A DNA stretch of 64,000 nucleotides from positions 18,185 to 82,184 of the forward strand of contig DASXCQ010000083.1 of the NCBI GenBank assembly GCA_036491115.1, in the 5' to 3' direction. Source of the DNA: DATEPR01 sp036491115. GTDB taxonomy: Bacteria > Actinomycetota > Actinomycetes > Mycobacteriales > Pseudonocardiaceae. The notes beneath the pieces are model-generated. The model ran no database searches and was not told the origin of the DNA. It saw only the letters and a list, made by a program, of their open reading frames with translations. Both the position numbers and the translations under genes were made by a program. Positions 59,220-64,000 of this stretch are shown piece after piece (positions within the stretch are counted from its first letter, which is position 1; each line of letters opens with the position of its first letter).

Positions 59220-60638
59220 TCAGCTGTTCGCGACCGCGCCGACCCGCCGTCGAACGGCGAACCAACCGAGCACCAACAGCGCCGCGACGCCGGGCGAACC
59301 GTAGATCATGATCCGGCCGGCGGGCACGTCGAACCAGCTCAACACGAACACCACCACCAGGAACCCGATCGTGACGTAGTTCGAGTACGGCGCGAACGGC
59401 AGCCGGTAGGCCGGCCTGGTCACCCGGCCCCGCCGGGCCGCCCGCTGCAGTGCCAGGTTGCAGACCATGATCATGGTCCACATGCAGATGATGCCCAGCG
59501 CGGAGAAGTTGACCGCGATCTCGAACGCGTTCGACGGCAGGAACACGTTCAGCACGACGCCGACGACGTAGACGCACGCCGTGAGTAGGACGCCGCCGTA
59601 GGGCACGCCATTCCGCCCGATCACGCCGGTGAACTTCGGGGCCGACCCGTTGACCGACAGCGAGCGCAGGATGCGGCCGGTGGAGTACAGCCCGGAGTTC
59701 ACGCTGGACAGCGCCGCGGTGAGCACGACGAGGTCCATGATCCCGCCGGCGCCGGGCACGCCGAGGCGGGACAGGAACGTGACGAACGGGCTCTCCGTGC
59801 CGGAGTACGCCGTCCACGGCAGCAGCATCACCAGCAGCAGCACCGATCCCACGTAGAAGATCGCGATGCGCCAGCCCACCGCGTTGACCGCCTTGGGGAT
59901 CACCGTGCGCGGTTCGGCCGCCTCGCCCGCGGTGACGCCGACCATCTCGATGCCGGCGTAGGCGAACACGACGCCCTGCAGGATCAGGATGGCGGCGGTG
60001 AAGCCGTGCGGGAAGAAGCCGCCGTTGGCGAAGATCAGCTGCGGGCCGGTGGCGTGCCCGGCGACCGGGTGGCGGGTGACCAGCACGCCGATGCCGATCG
60101 CCATGAAGATCAGCAACGCCGCGATCTTGATGGCGGCGAACCAGAACTCCAGTTCGCCGAACAGCGCGACCGACACCAGGTTGACCGACAGGACGACCAC
60201 CAGCGCGACCAGCGCCGGGATCCACTGCGGCACGTTCGGGGCGAAGAACTTCACGTAGATCGCGGCGGCGGTGACGTCGCCGATCCCGGACATCGCCCAG
60301 TTGAGGAAGTACATCCAGCCGGCGAAGAACGCGGCCTTCTCGCCGAGGAACTCCCGCGAGTAGGACACGAACGAGCCGCTGGACGGCCGGTACATCACCA
60401 GTTCACCCATGGCGCGCACGACGAGGAACGCGAACACGCCGGAGATCGCGTAGACGACGGCCAGCGACGGGCCCGCGCTGTGCAGGCGGGAGCCCGCGCC
60501 GAGGAACAGGCCGGTGCCGATGGCGCCGCCCATGGCGATCATCTGCACCTGGCGGTTGCCCAGGCTCTGCTTGTACCCCGCGTCCTCGACGGCCACCAGG
60601 TCGGTGCGCGACACGTACGTGGCTTCGGTGTGCGCCAT
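59220..60638 (-). CDS. Amino acid permease (APC superfamily)
   Basis: 472 residues with about 12 TM helices. GNRQVQMIAMGGAIGTGLFLGAG is the APC/AAT signature loop and RAMGELVMYRPSSGSFVSYSREFLG marks the next conserved region. It resembles the AnsP/GabP/ProY group of amino acid:proton symporters, but the substrate cannot be read off. ATG at 60638. Adjacent azlCD genes suggest an amino acid transport theme. Confidence 0.88.
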   Translation of the reverse strand: MAHTEATYVSRTDLVAVEDAGYKQSLGNRQVQMIAMGGAIGTGLFLGAGSRLHSAGPSLAVVYAISGVFAFLVVRAMGELVMYRPSSGSFVSYSREFLGEKAAFFAGWMYFLNWAMSGIGDVTAAAIYVKFFAPNVPQWIPALVALVVVLSVNLVSVALFGELEFWFAAIKIAALLIFMAIGIGVLVTRHPVAGHATGPQLIFANGGFFPHGFTAAILILQGVVFAYAGIEMVGVTAGEAAEPRTVIPKAVNAVGWRIAIFYVGSVLLLVMLLPWTAYSGTESPFVTFLSRLGVPGAGGIMDLVVLTAALSSVNSGLYSTGRILRSLSVNGSAPKFTGVIGRNGVPYGGVLLTACVYVVGVVLNVFLPSNAFEIAVNFSALGIICMWTMIMVCNLALQRAARRGRVTRPAYRLPFAPYSNYVTIGFLVVVFVLSWFDVPAGRIMIYGSPGVAALLVLGWFAVRRRVGAVANS

Positions 60639-60700
60639 CGGGCTCCTCGCGAAAAGTGACGACTCGAACGCGGATGGTAGCCAGCGGGCGGTATGTCCGC

Positions 60701-61009
60701 TCAGTGGACGCCGAGCAGCCGCAGGCCGGCTGTGGTGGCGACGGCGGCCACCACCACGACCAGGAAGGGCAGCTTGCGCCCGGCCAGCACGGCCCCGACC
60801 AGCACACCGGCCGGTCGCGACCAGCCGGCCAGGTCGTGACCCCGGGTCAGGCCGGAGGTGACGGCGAGGGCGACCAGCAGCACGCTCGCCGCCACGGCCA
60901 GCAGCCGGGTGACCCTCGGTCCGGGCCGGAAGCGGTCCCGCAGCAGCGGCCCGGTGATGCGGAAGGCATAGGTGCCGGCGGCCAGCACCAGGATCGCGAC
61001 GATGGTCAT
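60701..61009 (-). CDS. azlD: AzlD-family branched-chain amino acid exporter subunit
   Basis: 102 residues with four TM helices: TIVAILVLAAGTYAFRITG, VTRLLAVAASVLLVALA, AGVLVGAVLAGR and LPFLVVVVAAVATTAGLRLL. AzlD is the small partner of AzlC. ATG at 61009 overlaps the azlC stop (ATGA), so the pair is translationally coupled. Confidence 0.88.
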   Translation of the reverse strand: MTIVAILVLAAGTYAFRITGPLLRDRFRPGPRVTRLLAVAASVLLVALAVTSGLTRGHDLAGWSRPAGVLVGAVLAGRKLPFLVVVVAAVATTAGLRLLGVH

Positions 61010-61653
61010 GCCCGACCCGCCACCAGCAGCCCGACCAGGGCCAGTGCGACGGGCACGCCGGGCGGCAGCACCGGTGTGGTGGCCAGCGCGACGGCAGCGC
61101 CGACGGCGGCGGCGCGCAGCGTGCCCCGGTCGCGCAGCGCGGGCAGGACGAGCGCGATGAGTACGACGGGCGACGCGGCGTCCAGGCCGAACGCGTTCGG
61201 GTCGCCGATCAGCCGGCCGGCGAACACCCCCGCGACCACGCCGACGTTCCAGATGACGAACAGCGCCAGGCTGCACGTCCAGTAGGCGGCCCTGGCCTGC
61301 TCGCGGTCGCGCTGGGCGAGCGCGAACGCGACGGACTCGTCGATCATCACGTGCGCGCCCACCGCGGTGGGGCGGACCACGTCGGCGACGGCGAAGCCGA
61401 ACGGCAGGTACCGGGCGTTGAGCACCAGCCCGGCCAGTGCGGCGGCGATCGGGCTGCCGCCGGCCAGGACGATGCCCAGCGCGGCGAACTGCGCACCACC
61501 CGCGAACACCAGCAGCGACATGGCCACCGGCACCCAGCCCGGCTGCCCGCCGGACACCGCGATCGCGCCGAAACTGGCACCGACCACGCAGTCGGCGACA
61601 CAGACCAGCAGGATGTCGGCCAGCACCGTTCGCTCCAATGAACGCACGTCCAT
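61006..61653 (-). CDS. azlC: AzlC-family branched-chain amino acid exporter subunit
   Basis: 215 residues with several TM segments; GASFGAIAVSGGQPG, MSLLVFAGGAQFAALGI and NARYLPFGFAVADVV are AzlC/YgaZ signatures. With AzlD it exports branched-chain amino acids or their analogues. ATG at 61653. Divergent from an XRE-cupin regulator with an inverted repeat between them. Confidence 0.9.
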   Translation of the reverse strand: MDVRSLERTVLADILLVCVADCVVGASFGAIAVSGGQPGWVPVAMSLLVFAGGAQFAALGIVLAGGSPIAAALAGLVLNARYLPFGFAVADVVRPTAVGAHVMIDESVAFALAQRDREQARAAYWTCSLALFVIWNVGVVAGVFAGRLIGDPNAFGLDAASPVVLIALVLPALRDRGTLRAAAVGAAVALATTPVLPPGVPVALALVGLLVAGRA

Positions 61654-61672
61654 TAGACTGAACGCTGACCGT

Positions 61673-61694
61673 GTCGTTCGTCAAGGCGAACGAC
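61673..61694. promoter_or_regulatory. Inverted repeat in the azlC/regulator divergent promoter
   Basis: GTCGTTCG-tcaagg-CGAACGAC has perfect 8-bp arms and lies next to the -10 candidate TAGACT (61695-61700) of the regulator gene. In addition TTGGAGCGAAC occurs at 61702-61712 and its exact reverse complement at 61629-61639. It fits an operator for the adjacent XRE-cupin protein. Confidence 0.55.
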
Positions 61695-61714
61695 TAGACT
61701 GTTGGAGCGAACAC

Positions 61715-62272
61715 ATGACGCAGAGCGGTGCGCCGCTGGCGGTCATCGCGGCCGCCATCCGCCGGGAGCGGGAACGGGCCGGCATCTCCCTGTCCGAACT
61801 GGCGAAACGGGCCGGCCTGGCCAAGTCGACGCTGTCCCAGCTGGAGTCCGGCACCGGCAATCCGAGCGTGGAGACGCTGTGGTCGATCGGAGTGGCACTG
61901 GGCGTGCCGTTCAGCAGGCTGGTCGACCCGCCCCGGCCGACGGTGACCGTGATCCGGTCCGGTGAGGGCCCGGTGATCGCGTCCCAACAGGCCACCTACA
62001 CGGCGACCCTGGTGGCGGCCTGCCCGCCGGGCGCGCGCCGGGACCTGTACGTCATCCATGCCGAACCCGGTGCGGCCCGCGCCTCGGAACCGCACCAGGT
62101 CGGCATGGTCGAACACGTCTGGCTGGGCACGGGCTCGGCCCTGGCCGGCCCGACCGGCGCCGCGGTGGAACTGGCCGCCGGGGACTACGTGAGCTACCCC
62201 GCCGACGTACCGCACACCTTCGAGGCACGCACTCCCGGAACGTCGGCGATGATCGTCCAGGAGTATGCATAG
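61715..62272 (+). CDS. XRE-cupin transcriptional regulator
   Basis: 185 residues: helix-turn-helix (RRERERAGISLSELAKRAGL, STLSQLESGTGNPSVETLW) and a C-terminal cupin barrel (GDYVSYPADVPHTFEA with the His of the cupin motif). ATG 61715 follows GGAG by 8 nt. It is divergent from azlCD and is the likely local regulator of those exporter genes, responding to a small ligand held in the cupin. Confidence 0.9.
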   Translation: MTQSGAPLAVIAAAIRRERERAGISLSELAKRAGLAKSTLSQLESGTGNPSVETLWSIGVALGVPFSRLVDPPRPTVTVIRSGEGPVIASQQATYTATLVAACPPGARRDLYVIHAEPGAARASEPHQVGMVEHVWLGTGSALAGPTGAAVELAAGDYVSYPADVPHTFEARTPGTSAMIVQEYA

Positions 62273-62300
62273 TGGGTGCAGTGGCGCTAAACTGCATGCA
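62264..62300 (+). promoter_or_regulatory. vapBC leaderless promoter and palindromic operator
   Basis: TAAACT (62288-62293) lies 6 nt before the vapB ATG. TGCAGT-8 bp-ACTGCA (62277-62296) is a perfect inverted repeat, flanked by the palindromes TATGCATA (62264-62271) and TGCATGCA (62293-62300). Such sites suit VapB autorepression. Confidence 0.6.
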
Positions 62301-62545
62301 TGGGCAAGACGATCCAAATTCGTGACGTCGACGACAGGACGTACACCGTCCTGCGCACCAGGGCGGCGTCGGAGCACCTGTCGCTCACGGCCTACCTCAA
62401 ACGGCAGCTCGAACGCTGGGCAGGCGCACCGACCATGGCTGAGCTGCTCGAACGGGCGGACCGGCGCAGCCACGCCGGAGACCAGGTGACGGGCGCGGAC
62501 GTCGTCTCGGCGATCCGGGAGCTGCGCGACGAGGATGACGACTGA
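62300..62545 (+). CDS. vapB: FitA/VapB-type antitoxin
   Basis: 81 residues. The N-terminus (MGKTIQIRDVDDRTYTVLR) with SLTAYLKRQLERWA forms a ribbon-helix-helix DNA-binding domain; the C-terminal HAGDQVTGADVVSAIRELRDE binds the toxin. The ATG appears leaderless. It precedes vapC by 2 nt and overlaps the operator region. Confidence 0.88.
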   Translation: MGKTIQIRDVDDRTYTVLRTRAASEHLSLTAYLKRQLERWAGAPTMAELLERADRRSHAGDQVTGADVVSAIRELRDEDDD

Positions 62546-62547
62546 CC

Positions 62548-62952
62548 ATGCCCGACGCCGTCATCGACTCGTCCGCCCTGATCGAGACCTTCGTCGCCGG
62601 CGCGAACGCACACCCCGGGCTGCGCAGGCGGATCCTGGGCTGCGAACTGGCCGCTCCCGAACTGATCGACGTCGAGACTCTCGGCGCACTGCGCAGGCTG
62701 ACCAGGGCCGGTCACCTGACCGAAGCCAGCGCATCAGCCGCCGTGTGCGACATCGGGAACGCACCGATCGCCCGCGCGCCACACCGGCCGCTGATGGCAC
62801 GCATCTGGGAGTTGAGGCACAGCGTGTCGGCATACGACGCGGCCTACATCGCGCTCGCCGAGGAGCTCGACGTGCCGCTCGTGACCTGCGACGCGCGGCT
62901 GGCCGGCAGCAACGGGCACGAGGCCGCCGTCGAGCTGTACGACGTCTCCTGA
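62548..62952 (+). CDS. vapC: PIN-domain toxin VapC
   Basis: 134-residue PIN RNase. The acidic active site is complete: Asp7 (AVIDSSAL), Glu43 (DVETLG), Asp97 (SAYDAAYIAL) and Asp115 (VTCDARL). It is the toxin of a VapBC pair, and cleaves RNA when VapB is degraded. It ends 1 nt from the convergent pdxS stop. Confidence 0.9.
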   Translation: MPDAVIDSSALIETFVAGANAHPGLRRRILGCELAAPELIDVETLGALRRLTRAGHLTEASASAAVCDIGNAPIARAPHRPLMARIWELRHSVSAYDAAYIALAEELDVPLVTCDARLAGSNGHEAAVELYDVS

Positions 62953-62953
62953 C

Positions 62954-63856
<903 letters not shown>

Positions 63857-63919
63857 ACCCCGAGTCTACGAGCCGCAGGGACGGCTGCGGTCCACAGCGG
63901 CCCGTCCGGTGCCGATCCA

Positions 63920-64000
63920 GTGGCCTGGTCGGGCGTCACCACGTCCATGATCACGCCGCCCTTGAGCATCTCCGCCATGCCGCGCTTGACGCGGCTGGTG
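63920..64000 (-). pseudogene. Truncated second copy of the pdxS 5' region (runs off the window)
   Basis: From the right edge leftwards it reads TSRVKRGMAEMLKGGVIMDVV then TPDQ, matching residues 12-36 of PdxS. The two copies align at a constant offset of 176 bp with over 85% nucleotide identity, and identity stops abruptly at about 63920. The frame then runs out of register through the pdxS leader to a stop at 63739. It is a remnant whose 5' end lies beyond the window. Confidence 0.8.

Overview
This window is chromosomal DNA of a high-GC actinomycete, most likely a member of the Pseudonocardiaceae. The evidence is the roughly 70% GC, the many GTG starts, the aro gene block, a conservon, several mycothiol-type DinB proteins, XRE/DUF397 and DUF742/roadblock families, and the typical actinobacterial blocks alaS-ruvX-mltG-aroE and rel-apt-secFD-yajC-ruvBAC-yebC-pdxT. 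Genes are dense; many neighbours share ATGA, GTGA or TGATG stop/start overlaps, and several convergent pairs end within 4 nt of each other.

Layout. 1-14 kb: a truncated GNAT-VOC fusion gene, then the shikimate block read leftwards (alaS, ruvX, mltG, aroE, a prepilin peptidase, aroC, aroK, aroB, aroQ). A rightward gntR-ptsH pair with a DasR-type dre operator is inserted into it. DUF6167-like, DUF948 and rarA genes lie upstream of alaS. 14-18.3 kb: an MFS exporter, a membrane diguanylate cyclase with a perfect 16-bp palindrome at its promoter, a decayed class V aminotransferase pseudogene and an IS5-type orfA remnant. 18.3-24 kb: a complete conservon (sensor kinase, roadblock, DUF742, Rap-like GTPase) and about 970 bp of apparently non-coding DNA. 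24-29.8 kb: phosphotransferase-like protein, aspS, DinB and DUF899 proteins, and a frameshifted XRE regulator with DUF397. 29.8-38.8 kb: a seven-gene, translationally coupled operon (TetR, TIGR03084-like protein, AtuA-like, two acyl-CoA dehydrogenases, both subunits of an acyl-CoA carboxylase), probably for branched acyl-CoA or acyclic terpenoid catabolism.

38.8-64 kb: DUF4259; a radical SAM protein of the Rv2578c type split by a 310-residue intein exactly at its third cluster cysteine and preceded by a perfect LexA box; GNAT, VOC and membrane proteins; hisS, a metallo-hydrolase, two tandem cyclophilins; rel, apt, secF, secD, yajC; ruvB, ruvA, ruvC behind a second LexA-like box; DUF4262, a membrane protein, yebC, pdxT; then an insertion (amino acid permease, azlD, azlC, XRE-cupin regulator, vapBC) separating pdxT from pdxS. 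A truncated second copy of the pdxS 5' end runs off the right edge.

The most interesting regions are the SOS-controlled, intein-interrupted radical SAM gene, the dre-controlled gntR-ptsH island, the palindromic operator at the diguanylate cyclase, and the decaying genes (aminotransferase, XRE, pdxS fragment). No CRISPR array, rRNA, tRNA, prophage or biosynthetic gene cluster was seen.
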